Of a stretch of DNA of 56,234 bases, positions 8,113 through 18,096 are shown one piece after another. Both the position numbers and the translations under genes were made by a program. Positions within the stretch are counted from its first letter, which is position 1, and each line of letters begins with the position of its first letter. This DNA is from Oscillospiraceae bacterium (GTDB lineage: Bacteria; Bacillota; Clostridia; Oscillospirales; Acutalibacteraceae), in contig JAITDE010000061.1 in NCBI GenBank assembly GCA_031282735.1, forward strand, positions 1 through 56,234, written 5' to 3'. Under the pieces are notes generated by a model. It did not search any database. It saw only the letters and a program-made list of their open reading frames with translations, and had not been told where the DNA came from.

Positions 8113-9393
8113 CTAGAACCGCACGCGCACGGCATTTGCGTGGGCGGTCAGACCCTCGTTTTCGGCTAGGCAAATAATATCTTGCGCCGCTGCGGATAAG
8201 GCCGTTTTGGTGTAGGAGATAAACTGGATCTTTTTGACATAATCGTCCACAGAAAGCGGCGAAAAGAAGCGAGCTGTGCCGCCCGTCGGCAAAACGTGAT
8301 TCGCGCCCGCGTAATAATCACCCACTGATTCTGGCGTAAAATGCCCAACAAAAACCGACCCCGCATTATCAATCGCGCCAAGGTATTGCATCGGTTCTTG
8401 CACACACAATTCCAGATGCTCGGGCGCAAATTCGTTGGCATACACAATCGCCTGCGTCATGTTTTCGCAAACGATCAACGCACCGAAACGTTCCAACGAT
8501 TCCTTTGCGATGTCCGCGCGAGGCAGCGTCTCCAACTGTCGCAACAGTGCTTCGCGGGTGCGCTTCGCGATATCTTCCGACGTTGCAAGCAAGATCGCGC
8601 TTGCCAACCTGTCGTGCTCGGCTTGCGAAAGCAAATCCGCCGCAAGAAATTCAGGGTTCGCGCTTTCGTCGGCAATCACCAAAATTTCGCTCGGGCCCGC
8701 GATGGAATCAATATCAACCTCGCCGTATAACTGCTTTTTGGCGGTTGCGACAAAGATGTTACCGGGTCCGACGATTTTATCCACTTTGGGCACGCTCCGC
8801 GTTCCGAACGCCAACGCCGCAACGGCTTGCGCACCGCCCATCAAAAAGATTCTGTTCGCGCCCGCAATGTGCGCGGCGGCGATGATATTGGGGTTTGCCT
8901 TGCCCCCGCCGGGCGGTGTTACCATGATGATTTCGCCCACGCCCGCGACTTTTGCCGGAATGACATTCATCAAAACCGACGACGGATAAACCGCCGTTCC
9001 GCCCGGCACATAAACGCCCACGCGTGCCAGCGGACGCACGCGCTGACCCATCAATACGCCGCCATCGTCCGTTGTGAACCAACTTTGCCGCTTTTGATTC
9101 TCGTGGAACACGCGCACACGCTCCGCCGCGCGTTTGAGGGCGTCTAAAAACGCCGTATCGCAGTTTTGCATCGCTTGGTCGATTTCGGCTTGACTAACCT
9201 CAAAAACAGCAGGGCACGCCTTGTCGAACTGCATGGCATAATCGCGCACAGCATCGTCGCCGCGCGATTTGACCCGCGCGATGATCTCCGCAACAACGGC
9301 GTTGACTTTGCCGTCGACCTCGCCGCTACGGGCCTTGAGCAACGCGAACAGGGCGATCTCGTCGCGTCCGTTTGCGATTGTGATTGGTAACAT
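8113..9393 (-). CDS. hisD: Histidinol dehydrogenase
   Basis: About 426 residues, full length. It oxidises L-histidinol to L-histidine in two NAD-dependent steps with a zinc ion. Family hallmarks include GQRVRPLARVGVYVPGG, the glycine-rich TPPGG segment, KIVGPGN, the IAGPSEILV segment, LLSQAEHD with metal-binding Gln/His, and the late FTPESVGDYYAGANHVLPT with the zinc-binding region. The ATG at 9393 sits seven bases after AAAGGAG; the TTG one codon earlier is less well placed. It starts 24 bases after the DUF6056-like membrane gene. Confidence 0.95.
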   Translation of the reverse strand: MLPITIANGRDEIALFALLKARSGEVDGKVNAVVAEIIARVKSRGDDAVRDYAMQFDKACPAVFEVSQAEIDQAMQNCDTAFLDALKRAAERVRVFHENQKRQSWFTTDDGGVLMGQRVRPLARVGVYVPGGTAVYPSSVLMNVIPAKVAGVGEIIMVTPPGGGKANPNIIAAAHIAGANRIFLMGGAQAVAALAFGTRSVPKVDKIVGPGNIFVATAKKQLYGEVDIDSIAGPSEILVIADESANPEFLAADLLSQAEHDRLASAILLATSEDIAKRTREALLRQLETLPRADIAKESLERFGALIVCENMTQAIVYANEFAPEHLELCVQEPMQYLGAIDNAGSVFVGHFTPESVGDYYAGANHVLPTGGTARFFSPLSVDDYVKKIQFISYTKTALSAAAQDIICLAENEGLTAHANAVRVRF

Positions 9394-9417
9394 CAATATG
9401 CTCCTTTACTAATCCGA

Positions 9418-10977
9418 TTACGCCTTCGGATCTTCATTTTCATACAGTACCATAGTGCCTTGCGGCAATATCATGTACCAATATCCATACCGATAGACGA
9501 CACCGTTCCAAATCGCTGTTTTGTTGTCAGACATGATTGCCCAGTTCGAACAGCGTGGGTCAACCACGAACCGCAAAAACAGCGGTTTGGAAAAATCCTG
9601 CGCCTGCAAATAGGCTTGCGCACGGGCTTCGTTCTCTTTCAGTACAAAACTGTTCAAATAGTGCCCGCGTAATACGCCGAAGAATACGACAAACGCCAAA
9701 AGAAAACTGACGGCGGTTATCGCCTTGTGCGTGCGTCCCAAAGAAGGCGGCGAAGTGCGGGCGAGCGTGAACGCGATCCATATCGACAGCAAAAACAGCG
9801 CCGGCATGAGCGTCCTCCAAATATAGGAAGCCGCCAATAACATGTAATACGAACCCAACCCCAGCACAAGCGGGCATAAGGCAAAATGCGCTTGACGGTC
9901 TTTTTTGATGAAAAGTTTAAGCGGTATGTAGATGAGAACCGCCAAAAACAACACGTCATATCCCCGCCAAACCCAATCCAGCCAAGGGTATGTTTTAAAT
10001 GTGATCGTTGGATGGAACAGCAAAAACAACGTGACAGCATAACCGATCAGCAAACCCAATGCCGCCATGCGTTCCAATATCCGCAACGGGCGTTTTTCTT
10101 CAGGACGCAACAGCCAAAACAACAGCACACCCAGCAAAAGCGTGACGGGGAACAGCAAAGCGCGTGTGTTCAGCATCATGGTTTGCGCCACGACAAAATT
10201 TTCAAAAAACGGACGAACCGCAACGGATAACCGCCGAAAATTTCCCGGGGCTAAAAATACGCTTGCAACACCCGCGACCGAACCCAAAAAACAGCAGATT
10301 GTCAGTGCCAAACGCCGCGATGCGAATGGCAGCGGCGAATCAGAATCCATTGCGCAAAATTTCGTTTGATACCAAGATGCCAGCGGGAGAAGAACACTCA
10401 CGCCCACCGCGATCATGCCCCATTGCTCCATCGTCGCGCCCGAAACAAAAGCCAACACGGGCAAAAGCATGAGTGCGCCGCGGGTGATTGGCTTCCCCTC
10501 CCAATGGATGCGGCGCAAAGCCCAAGCGAAGCACATCACAGGAATTGCGGGATAAATATAGTTGGCGGCTCCCGCAAACCACATCATTGTCGTCGTGGAA
10601 AGCTCTTTTCCGCTTCCAAGCAAAACCAAGGATAAAATCACGAGCGAAAACTGAAACATGCGCCTGTTTATCGCGAACGCTTTTGCCGTGCAGAAAACGG
10701 TCAATCCGCAAAGCATGGGATGTATCAAACGCATCGCTTGCAACGGGAGCTTGAGCAGCAACGTTAACACCAGATGCACCAATGCACGCCCGTTGGTGCG
10801 CAGATAGTGCCGTATATGAAACGCCGCAAAATCCGCAAATGATTGCCCCGGTCCAATCGTGTATCCCCAGTCGTCGCCTTCAAGATATTTAAACTGCGCC
10901 AGAACAAAAAAACAACCGACACAAAACGCAAAAATAATCCAATGCCAATTTGTGCGCAAAAAGCTCTTGATTTTCAA
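9418..10977 (-). CDS. DUF6056-like polytopic membrane protein
   Basis: About 519 residues with roughly ten or more hydrophobic helices. After the first helix comes LEGDDWGYTIG and then HYLRTNGRALVHL, an acidic pair and an NGR motif in the first outer loop. This layout is typical of DUF6056 and related GT-C-fold sugar transferases that use lipid-linked donors. I infer a cell-surface glycan role; no substrate can be read from the sequence. It sits between hisG and hisD with short gaps (27 and 24 bases), so it should be cotranscribed, but it has no known link to histidine. The TTG at 10977 lies ten bases after GGAG and starts a basic KIKSFLRTNW segment; a TTG at 10998 is the longer option. Confidence 0.65.
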   Translation of the reverse strand: MKIKSFLRTNWHWIIFAFCVGCFFVLAQFKYLEGDDWGYTIGPGQSFADFAAFHIRHYLRTNGRALVHLVLTLLLKLPLQAMRLIHPMLCGLTVFCTAKAFAINRRMFQFSLVILSLVLLGSGKELSTTTMMWFAGAANYIYPAIPVMCFAWALRRIHWEGKPITRGALMLLPVLAFVSGATMEQWGMIAVGVSVLLPLASWYQTKFCAMDSDSPLPFASRRLALTICCFLGSVAGVASVFLAPGNFRRLSVAVRPFFENFVVAQTMMLNTRALLFPVTLLLGVLLFWLLRPEEKRPLRILERMAALGLLIGYAVTLFLLFHPTITFKTYPWLDWVWRGYDVLFLAVLIYIPLKLFIKKDRQAHFALCPLVLGLGSYYMLLAASYIWRTLMPALFLLSIWIAFTLARTSPPSLGRTHKAITAVSFLLAFVVFFGVLRGHYLNSFVLKENEARAQAYLQAQDFSKPLFLRFVVDPRCSNWAIMSDNKTAIWNGVVYRYGYWYMILPQGTMVLYENEDPKA

Positions 10978-11004
10978 CCCATACCCACTCCAAAACAAAA
11001 ATGA

Positions 11005-11643
11005 TTAACCTGTTACCTGCGCCGCCAGACGCATGTTGTTGAGCAGTTCCTCAATTGCGGCGCGGCGTAGTTTCATGCTCGCCTTGTTCACGATCACGCG
11101 GGCAGATATGGGAGCGATCTCCTCAATCACCTCCAAACCGTTCTCGCGGAGCGTACCGCCGGTTTCCACAATATCCACAATGGCATGGGCAAACGCCAAA
11201 AGCGGCGCAAGCTCCACTGAACCCTCGATTTTTACAATGCGCACATCCATGCCTTTGCGCTCAAAAAAGTGCTTGGCGACATTCGGATATTTTGTCGCGA
11301 CGACGCGCTCATGAAAGCCGTGAAAAAAGTCGACGCCCTTTGGTCCCGCCAAAGCAAACCTGCACCGCCCGAAGCCTAAATCAAGCATTTCGTAGTGCGT
11401 GCCGCCCATTTCGAGGATGGTATCCTTGCCAACAACGCCCACATCACACGCGCCGTGCTCCACATAAGTGAGCACGTCGGCGGGCTTTGCAAGCACGACT
11501 TCGTAATCATCCATCGGCAAAATGAGCCGCCGTCCTTTGCTGTTGAGCTGTGCGCAATTGAAGCCGATGGTTTCAAATAGCGCGACGGTTTGCTTTTCGA
11601 GCCTGCCTTTGGTGAGCGCGATACGGATTTTTTGACTGCTCAT
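11005..11643 (-). CDS. hisG: ATP phosphoribosyltransferase catalytic subunit, short form
   Basis: About 212 residues, the short HisG(S) type that lacks the C-terminal allosteric domain and needs HisZ. It joins ATP and PRPP, the committed step of histidine synthesis. Seen: RIALTKGRLEKQ at the N-terminus, CDVGVVGKD in the substrate pocket and the PRPP loop region AIVDIVETGGTLRENGL. The ATG at 11643 overlaps the hisZ stop as ATGA, which favours it over an in-frame start 36 codons upstream. The adjacency with hisZ matches the known HisZ-HisG complex. Confidence 0.95.
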   Translation of the reverse strand: MSSQKIRIALTKGRLEKQTVALFETIGFNCAQLNSKGRRLILPMDDYEVVLAKPADVLTYVEHGACDVGVVGKDTILEMGGTHYEMLDLGFGRCRFALAGPKGVDFFHGFHERVVATKYPNVAKHFFERKGMDVRIVKIEGSVELAPLLAFAHAIVDIVETGGTLRENGLEVIEEIAPISARVIVNKASMKLRRAAIEELLNNMRLAAQVTG

Positions 11644-12833
11644 ATGCTCTCCTCCAATTCGCCGCCGCCCAACACCACAACGCGGGGGATTTTGCGCGCC
11701 GCAGCGTAGGCATAAGCCTCTTCTTTGGTTTTCGCGATGGAATATTCGCAACGATGTCCCTCGGATTCCAACTGATGCAAACGGCGCAATGCCGTCGCCT
11801 GAAAACCATCCATGCCAAACACAAGGATATCGGGCAACGACTGAGCTACGACCTCCCCGCGCAAAAGAGATGCCTGCGCGAGCACATGAACATCCAACGC
11901 AAAGCCGATCGCAGGGGCGGGTCTCCCAAAATCGCGCAGCAATTGATCATAGCGTCCGCCCGAAAGCACCGGCAAACCGCTGCCCTCCATATATCCCCGA
12001 AACACAAATCCCGTGTAATATGACTGCCCGTGTACCAAACCCAAATCGATATCGACATAATCCATCAAATCAAGTTCGCGCACATATTGGATGAGCGTTT
12101 GGAGGTATTCGACCGCCTGCAAAGCTTCGCTAGCCCGAAAAAGTGTTTTCGCCTTGCGCAATACGCTCTCGTCGCCGAACAACCGCGGCAACGCGCGGAA
12201 CGCGTCCGTTGCGGTGATTGCGTTCGATTGCAGGAGAATTTCCAATTCATCGCTGTTTTTGCTTTCGATTGCCTGCGCCAAGGCGGATTTTGTTACATCG
12301 TCGATGTCGATCGCCGCAACGAGGGCTTTAAAGATACCCGCGTGACCAATTTCGATGCGGAAACGCGAAGCGCCGCAAGCCCGCAAAGCATCGACCGCGC
12401 ACAAAAAAATTTCCAAATCCGCGCGCAAGCCATCCGCACCGAGCAATTCCACGCCGCTTTGCAAAACCGCGTCGCTGTGTCCCGCGTAAAGTCTCGAACG
12501 GCGAAAAACCGTCTCGTGGTAATAGAGCCGCAACGGCAGTCGCGCGTCCCGCATGCGCGTCGCCGCAATACGCGCGATCGGCGACGTCGCGTCCGGGCGC
12601 AACGCCAACAGGCGTCCGCGGGAATCCGTAAGCGTATAGAGCTTTTCGGTCAGCCAACTGGCGGATGTGTTGCGGTAAACGTCGATGAACTCCAAATGCG
12701 GCGGCATAACCCGGCGGTAACCGCGCGATTGAAAAACACCTGCCAGCGCATTCTTTGTTTGTTCAATGGCGTCGCATTCTTCGAGCAAATAATCTTTTGT
12801 GCCTTCGGGCGTAATTCTGGCGTAGCGATTCAT
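11640..12833 (-). CDS. hisZ: ATP phosphoribosyltransferase regulatory subunit
   Basis: 397 residues, a paralogue of class II histidyl-tRNA synthetase without aminoacylation function. It binds short-form HisG and gives it activity and feedback inhibition by histidine. Synthetase-like core motifs remain: TPEGTKDYLL, PPHLEFIDVY, LRPDATSPIAR, and YYHETVFRRSR. The tRNA-binding C-terminal domain is replaced by a short segment ending LGGGELEES. The ATG has AAAGGAGG upstream. It is the first gene of the his block, 76 bases after polC, with no terminator or T-box visible in the gap, so transcription may read through from polC. Confidence 0.92.
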   Translation of the reverse strand: MNRYARITPEGTKDYLLEECDAIEQTKNALAGVFQSRGYRRVMPPHLEFIDVYRNTSASWLTEKLYTLTDSRGRLLALRPDATSPIARIAATRMRDARLPLRLYYHETVFRRSRLYAGHSDAVLQSGVELLGADGLRADLEIFLCAVDALRACGASRFRIEIGHAGIFKALVAAIDIDDVTKSALAQAIESKNSDELEILLQSNAITATDAFRALPRLFGDESVLRKAKTLFRASEALQAVEYLQTLIQYVRELDLMDYVDIDLGLVHGQSYYTGFVFRGYMEGSGLPVLSGGRYDQLLRDFGRPAPAIGFALDVHVLAQASLLRGEVVAQSLPDILVFGMDGFQATALRRLHQLESEGHRCEYSIAKTKEEAYAYAAARKIPRVVVLGGGELEESI

Positions 12834-12909
12834 CCCTTCGCCCTCCTTTGTTTTGTGGTTTGCTTATTCTTTCGTTGGATTCCACACCCAATGATCAATG
12901 AACCGTTGT

Positions 12910-15900
12910 CTACATCATGTCAAACAAACTCATCTGCCGGCTCTGCGGCAATCCCGCGAGCGCACCGAGTTCGTCAAGCAATGCCATCACCTGTGTTGAA
13001 ACGCCCGTGCGCTTTTTGAAATCGTCGCGAGACAAATATTCACCTTCGCCGTCTGACCGCGCGTTTTCAAGCTGTTTTGCGGCGACACCGCCCACGCCGT
13101 CCAAAGCGGAAAATGGCAAACGAATCTTTCCGTCTTCAATCAAATAGGTTTTTTCGGCGGATTGATAGATATCCACAGGCAAAACCCGTATGCCACGCGC
13201 GAGCATCTCATTCACGACCTGCAAAGAAACAAGAGCGTCTTTTTCTTTCGCCGTCGCCTTTTTGCCGAGTTTTTGAATTTCTTTGATCTTTGCGCGCACG
13301 TGACTTTGCCCCGCCAAAATGGCGCGTGTGTCCAACGCGTCGCCGCGCACGGTGAAATATGCCGCATAGTATTCCAACGGATGATAAATCTTATACCAGC
13401 CGAGACGCAATGCCGCGATCACATAGGCTGCGGCGTGCGCTTTTGGGAACATGTATTTGATTTTCATGCAGGATTCGATATACCAATCCTCTACGCCGTG
13501 ATCGCGCATCGCCTGTTTGTGTTCGTCCGTCAGTTTGATTTTCGACAAACCCTTGCGGACAATTTCGGTAATCTGAAACGCCATGCTGGGATCAAGTCCC
13601 TTGTGAACCAAATACACCATGATGTTGTCGCGTGTGCCGATGACCTCAGAGATGGTGCAAGTGTGGTTTTTGATGAGATCCTGCGCGTTGCCGAGCCACA
13701 CGTCCGTACCGTGCGACAGTCCTGAAATTTGCAGAAGATCCGAAAAATTGCGCGGTTTCGCCTCCATGAGCATACCAAGCACAAAATTGGTCGCCATTTC
13801 GGGGAGAGAAAGCGTACCTGTGGGGCAATCGATTTCCTCCGATGTCACGCCCAACACTGTGGGCGACTGGAATAACGCATAAAGCTTTGGATCGCACACA
13901 TCTGCTTGATCGATCGTGATGCCCGTCAATTGCTCCAAATAGTGATACAGCGTCGGCACGTCGTGCCCTAAATTGTCGAGTTTCAAGATGGTATCGTGCA
14001 ATGAATGAAAATCAAAATGTGTCGTCTTGCCTTTTTCGGGGTCATTCGCAGGGTATTGCACGGGGGTGAAGTCTTCGACTTCCATATGCGCAGGGATGAC
14101 CACCATGCCGCCGGGATGCTGACCTGTGGTGCGCTTGACGCCCTCACAACCCTTCGCGAGGCGTTCCACTTCGGCTTGGCTGATCTCGCGCCCCGTCGCG
14201 TCGAGATATTTCCGCACGAAAAACGCCGCTGTTTTTTCGGCAAGCGTACCGATCGTGCCTGCCTTGAACACATGCGCCGCGTCGAAAAGCTCCTCGGTGT
14301 AGCGATGTGCGCAAGATTGGTATTCGCCCGAAAAGTTTAAATCGATGTCGGGTTGTTTTTCACCATTAAAGCCCAAAAACGTTTCAAACGGTATGTCGTG
14401 TCCGTCGCGCTGCAAGGGAGCACCGCATTGCGGACACGCCTTAGGCGGCAAATCGAATCCCGATCTGACTTCGCCGCGCTCGAAGAACTCTGTGTACAAA
14501 CACTGCTTGCACAAATAATGCGGCACAAGCGGATTGACTTCCGAAATACCCGCCGCGTTCGCGACGAACGAAGATCCCACCGATCCGCGCGAACCTACAT
14601 AATAGCCGTGCTCTTCGGAATTCTTGACCAGCTTCTGCGCAATCAAATACAGCACGCCGTAGCCGTGATGGATGATGGCGTTCAGCTCTTTTTCAAGGCG
14701 CGCCCGCACGGGATTCGGCAACGGATCGCCGTATTTTTTTTGCATACGCGTGTAGCAAATTTTGCGCAATTCTTCGTCCGCGCCCTCGATAACGGGCGGA
14801 AAATTGCCCTCAGGGAACGGTCTGATCGTCTCGATTTGCGCCGCGATAGCGTTGGTGTTCGTCACAACAACTTCCATCGCCCGGTCGCCCAGATAGGCGA
14901 ACTCATCGAGCATCTCGGTCGTCGTGCGGAAATATAGCGGCGCTTGCTCGCCCGCGTCGTCATAACCCTGCGCAGTCATAAGCACTTCGCGGTAAATGCT
15001 GTCGCGGGCCTCCAAAAAGTGCACGTCGCAGGTCGCGACGACGGGTTTGCCCAAGGCATCGCCCAAAGCCAGAATGCGGCGGTTAATCGCAATCAAATCC
15101 TCGTCGCCATCCGCCAGCGGCATTTCGCCTTCGACCGCCCGGGTCAAAAATCGATTGTTGCCAATCGGCTGGATTTCTAAATAATCATAAAATGACGCGA
15201 TGCGGCGAATCTCTTTTTCGTCCCGTTCCTCCAGCACCGCGCGGTATATCTCACCCGCCTCGCACGCGCCGCCGAACAACAAGCCTTCGCGGTGTTCGAT
15301 GAGCGCACTGCGCGGCACACGCGGCTTACGCGCAAAATACTGGATATTTGACATGGTGATGAGCTTGTATAGATTTTTTAGCCCGACCAGATTTTTGACC
15401 AAAATGATAAAATGATGCATACGCAATTTGCGCGGATCCGCCCGCAAACGCCCCGCGTTGAACCAAAGCAAATTCCCACCGCAAGCGGGATGCGCTTCAT
15501 CGGCAAAACGGAGGAGTTCAAGCAACACCTTGGCGGTTACGCGCGCGTCGTCGTCGGCGCGATGATGCCGGAAGCTACCCAGCTTAAAGTGTTCAACAAG
15601 CGTTTCCAATTTGTAATTGCGCAAATCGGGCAAAATCAACTGCGCAAACGCCATTGTGTCCACCGTCGGCACGGAAAATTTCTGACCGTTGCGACGGTAA
15701 ATCGCTTTCAAAAATCCAACGTCAAAATGCGCGTTGTGCGCCGCAAGCGTCGCGTTGCCGCAAAACTCGGCAAACGACCGCACTGCCTCCCATTCTTCGG
15801 GCGCACCCGTGAGCATTTCGTCCGTGATTTGTGTTAACGCAACGATTTTTTGCGGTAAGGTACGATGGGGATTGACAAACGTTTCAAAAGAGTCTTTGAT

Positions 15901-16989
15901 TTCGCCGTCCGCAATGCGCACCGCGCCGATTTGAATGAGCCTGTCCTGTTTGGAAGAAAGCCCAGTGGTTTCGATGTCAAAAACAACATATTCCTGTTGG
16001 AACGCAAACGTTTCCGTTCCGGGCGCGTCTAAAACGACCTCCGGCATATCGTCGACATAGTAAGCTTCCATGCCATAAATGATTTTGACACCATGCTTTT
16101 TGCCGGCCTCCATGGCGGACGGAAACGCCTGCCCACCGCCGTGATCGGTGATCGCGATCGCGCTGTGTCCCCACTTTGCGGCGCGCGCAATGAGCGTCTC
16201 CGCGCTGGCAATGCCGTCCATATCGGACATATTGGTGTGCAAATGGAGTTCCACGCGCTTTTGGGGCGCGTCGTCCGTTGGCAAGATGCGCTCGACCGTC
16301 ATGATGGTTTTGGGCTGTAATGTGTGTTGGCTCGAAAAGTTATCCCACGTGAACGCGCCCGACACAACCAGCGCAACGCCGTCCTTGATTTTCCCCTGTG
16401 CCGCACTGCCCTCGGCGGTATCAAAAAAATATTTGCAGGCAAACGAATTTGTGCCGTCCGACAATCCGAATGTAATCAGCGTGCTTTCACCGCCGCGCAC
16501 ATTGACCTCTTTTACGCCGAAAACCTCGCCCCATATGGTGGCGATGCCATCCAGCGGATCAACTTGATCCATCGGTGTGGGTCTTTGCTTGATTTCGCTC
16601 CCGCACAAAATTTCGGCGTTTGCAACTGAGAACGGCAAGCCCTCAAAATAGATATCGTCTTTGCATTTGCGGGGTTTTGGCGTTTTGGGCGCGGCGGATG
16701 CCTTGGATTGTTTCGGCCGTGCTTTGGGCGCGGGCTTTGGAGGAACTGCGTCGGTTTTCTGTTCGGGCATATCGATATGATATGTAATCGTGGCGTTGAG
16801 TGCCGCGCCGAGTTCTTGGCATGCGCGGGCGATGGACAAGGCGGACACCCATTTTTTTGAACTCAATTTGATAAAAAAATCCCGTGCGCCGCGCCGTTCC
16901 ATGCGCGACACTTCCACATCGGCAAGCTCGGGCGCAAAACGGAGATTCGGCGCGATATCGGCGAAAAAAGATGAAAAAAGATTGGACAC
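12910..16989 (-). CDS. polC: DNA polymerase III alpha subunit, PolC type
   Basis: About 1359 residues, close to the family size. It is the main replicative polymerase of Gram-positive bacteria, with built-in proofreading. Order of domains: N-terminal region with a Pro/Lys-rich linker (about 80-108), OB fold (about 150-235), PHP domain beginning VELHLHTNMSD (His at 249 and 251), a DEDDh exonuclease inserted in it (Asp338/Glu340 in FDIETTG; AHNAHFD; HRADDDA), a zinc-binding pair CKQC...CPQC (about 825-855), the catalytic PDIDLNFSGE (about 880), and helix-hairpin-helix and thumb regions to the end. The GTG at 16989 follows AAGGGG. An upstream in-frame ATG lies inside ispG and is unlikely. Confidence 0.96.
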   Translation of the reverse strand: MSNLFSSFFADIAPNLRFAPELADVEVSRMERRGARDFFIKLSSKKWVSALSIARACQELGAALNATITYHIDMPEQKTDAVPPKPAPKARPKQSKASAAPKTPKPRKCKDDIYFEGLPFSVANAEILCGSEIKQRPTPMDQVDPLDGIATIWGEVFGVKEVNVRGGESTLITFGLSDGTNSFACKYFFDTAEGSAAQGKIKDGVALVVSGAFTWDNFSSQHTLQPKTIMTVERILPTDDAPQKRVELHLHTNMSDMDGIASAETLIARAAKWGHSAIAITDHGGGQAFPSAMEAGKKHGVKIIYGMEAYYVDDMPEVVLDAPGTETFAFQQEYVVFDIETTGLSSKQDRLIQIGAVRIADGEIKDSFETFVNPHRTLPQKIVALTQITDEMLTGAPEEWEAVRSFAEFCGNATLAAHNAHFDVGFLKAIYRRNGQKFSVPTVDTMAFAQLILPDLRNYKLETLVEHFKLGSFRHHRADDDARVTAKVLLELLRFADEAHPACGGNLLWFNAGRLRADPRKLRMHHFIILVKNLVGLKNLYKLITMSNIQYFARKPRVPRSALIEHREGLLFGGACEAGEIYRAVLEERDEKEIRRIASFYDYLEIQPIGNNRFLTRAVEGEMPLADGDEDLIAINRRILALGDALGKPVVATCDVHFLEARDSIYREVLMTAQGYDDAGEQAPLYFRTTTEMLDEFAYLGDRAMEVVVTNTNAIAAQIETIRPFPEGNFPPVIEGADEELRKICYTRMQKKYGDPLPNPVRARLEKELNAIIHHGYGVLYLIAQKLVKNSEEHGYYVGSRGSVGSSFVANAAGISEVNPLVPHYLCKQCLYTEFFERGEVRSGFDLPPKACPQCGAPLQRDGHDIPFETFLGFNGEKQPDIDLNFSGEYQSCAHRYTEELFDAAHVFKAGTIGTLAEKTAAFFVRKYLDATGREISQAEVERLAKGCEGVKRTTGQHPGGMVVIPAHMEVEDFTPVQYPANDPEKGKTTHFDFHSLHDTILKLDNLGHDVPTLYHYLEQLTGITIDQADVCDPKLYALFQSPTVLGVTSEEIDCPTGTLSLPEMATNFVLGMLMEAKPRNFSDLLQISGLSHGTDVWLGNAQDLIKNHTCTISEVIGTRDNIMVYLVHKGLDPSMAFQITEIVRKGLSKIKLTDEHKQAMRDHGVEDWYIESCMKIKYMFPKAHAAAYVIAALRLGWYKIYHPLEYYAAYFTVRGDALDTRAILAGQSHVRAKIKEIQKLGKKATAKEKDALVSLQVVNEMLARGIRVLPVDIYQSAEKTYLIEDGKIRLPFSALDGVGGVAAKQLENARSDGEGEYLSRDDFKKRTGVSTQVMALLDELGALAGLPQSRQMSLFDMM

Positions 16990-17008
16990 ACGCAATTCCC
17001 CTTCTGGT

Positions 17009-18058
17009 TTATAGATGTTCAATTTCCTGCAATAACGCCTGCAACGCCTCGTTTTCGGGCACTTTGCGCAGTGCTTTCCCTTTTGCGAACAACAATACGC
17101 AACCGTCGCCGCCCGCAAGCCCGACATCGGCTTCGCGCGCTTCGCCCGGACCGTTCACGGCACAACCCATCACCGCGACGGTGATGTTTTTGCGGCAATC
17201 CGCAAGCGCGCGCTCCACTTGATGCGTCAAGGCGATCAAATCAATTTTGGTGCGCCCGCAAGTGGGGCACGACACGATATTGGGGCGATCGGGCAACATG
17301 CGCATGGATTCCAAAATCAAAAAGGCCGCCTTCACTTCCTCTTCGGGAGATGCCGTGAGTGACACGCGGATGGTGTCGCCAATGCCGTCGAGCAACAACG
17401 CGCCAATACCGATGCCTGATTTGACCAACCCGACCCGCGTCGTCCCCGCTTCGGTCACGCCCAAATGCAAGGGATACGCGCAAGTCTCCGCCAACAACCG
17501 ATATGCCCGCACCATGGTTTGCACGTCGGATGATTTGATCGAAACGACAATGTCGTCAAAATCGCACCGCTCCAGCATGCGCACGTGGCGCATGGCGCTT
17601 TCGACAAGCGCTTCGGGTGTCGGCTTGCCGTATTGCGCCAGCAAAGGCGCTTCCAAACTGCCCGCGTTCACGCCCACGCGGATGGGTACGCTATGTTGCC
17701 CGCACGCGTCCGCAACCGCTTTGACACGCGCGTGATCGCCGATATTGCCCGGATTGATGCGGATTTTATCCGCGCCGGCCGCAACGCTTTCGAGCGCAAG
17801 CTTGTAGTCAAAATGGATATCGGCGACAATGGGCACTTTGCAGGTGGTTTTGAGCGCGGCAATCAGCGCGACGGCGGCGTGGTTCGGCACGGCGGCGCGG
17901 ATGATTTCGCATCCGGCGGCTTCCAACACTTTTGCTTGCGCAATATTCGCCGGAATGTCGTCCGCAGGGCGGCTGAGCATGGATTGCACGCGCACGGGCG
18001 CATTGCCGCCAAGCGCAAGCCCGCCCGCGCGAACGCTTTTGCACAATCGCCTTTGCAC
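17009..18058 (-). CDS. ispG: 4-hydroxy-3-methylbut-2-enyl diphosphate synthase
   Basis: 349 residues. It reduces MEcPP to HMBPP near the end of the MEP isoprenoid pathway, using a 4Fe-4S cluster. The TIM-barrel half begins ALGGNAPVRVQSML and includes ADIHFDYKLAL and KIRINPGNIG. The cluster ligands are Cys264 and Cys267 (SCPTCGR), Cys299 (MGCAVNGPGE) and Glu306, all in place. The start is a GTG at 18058 with a purine-rich AAGGGGGG upstream. It lies between rseP and polC in the usual clostridial order and works in the same pathway as dxr, two genes upstream. Confidence 0.95.
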   Translation of the reverse strand: MQRRLCKSVRAGGLALGGNAPVRVQSMLSRPADDIPANIAQAKVLEAAGCEIIRAAVPNHAAVALIAALKTTCKVPIVADIHFDYKLALESVAAGADKIRINPGNIGDHARVKAVADACGQHSVPIRVGVNAGSLEAPLLAQYGKPTPEALVESAMRHVRMLERCDFDDIVVSIKSSDVQTMVRAYRLLAETCAYPLHLGVTEAGTTRVGLVKSGIGIGALLLDGIGDTIRVSLTASPEEEVKAAFLILESMRMLPDRPNIVSCPTCGRTKIDLIALTHQVERALADCRKNITVAVMGCAVNGPGEAREADVGLAGGDGCVLLFAKGKALRKVPENEALQALLQEIEHL

Positions 18059-18096
18059 GTCTTTGCCCCCCCTTTTTTTTCATCGCTGTGATCGTT

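Noticed and set aside
12834..12909. Histidine attenuator or T-box before hisZ
   Set aside because: Only 76 bases separate polC and hisZ; no His-codon run, no T-box and no terminator hairpin of note.
12030..13019. 329-codon plus-strand open frame opposite hisZ and the end of polC
   Set aside because: Spans two firm minus-strand genes; no motif and no plausible promoter.
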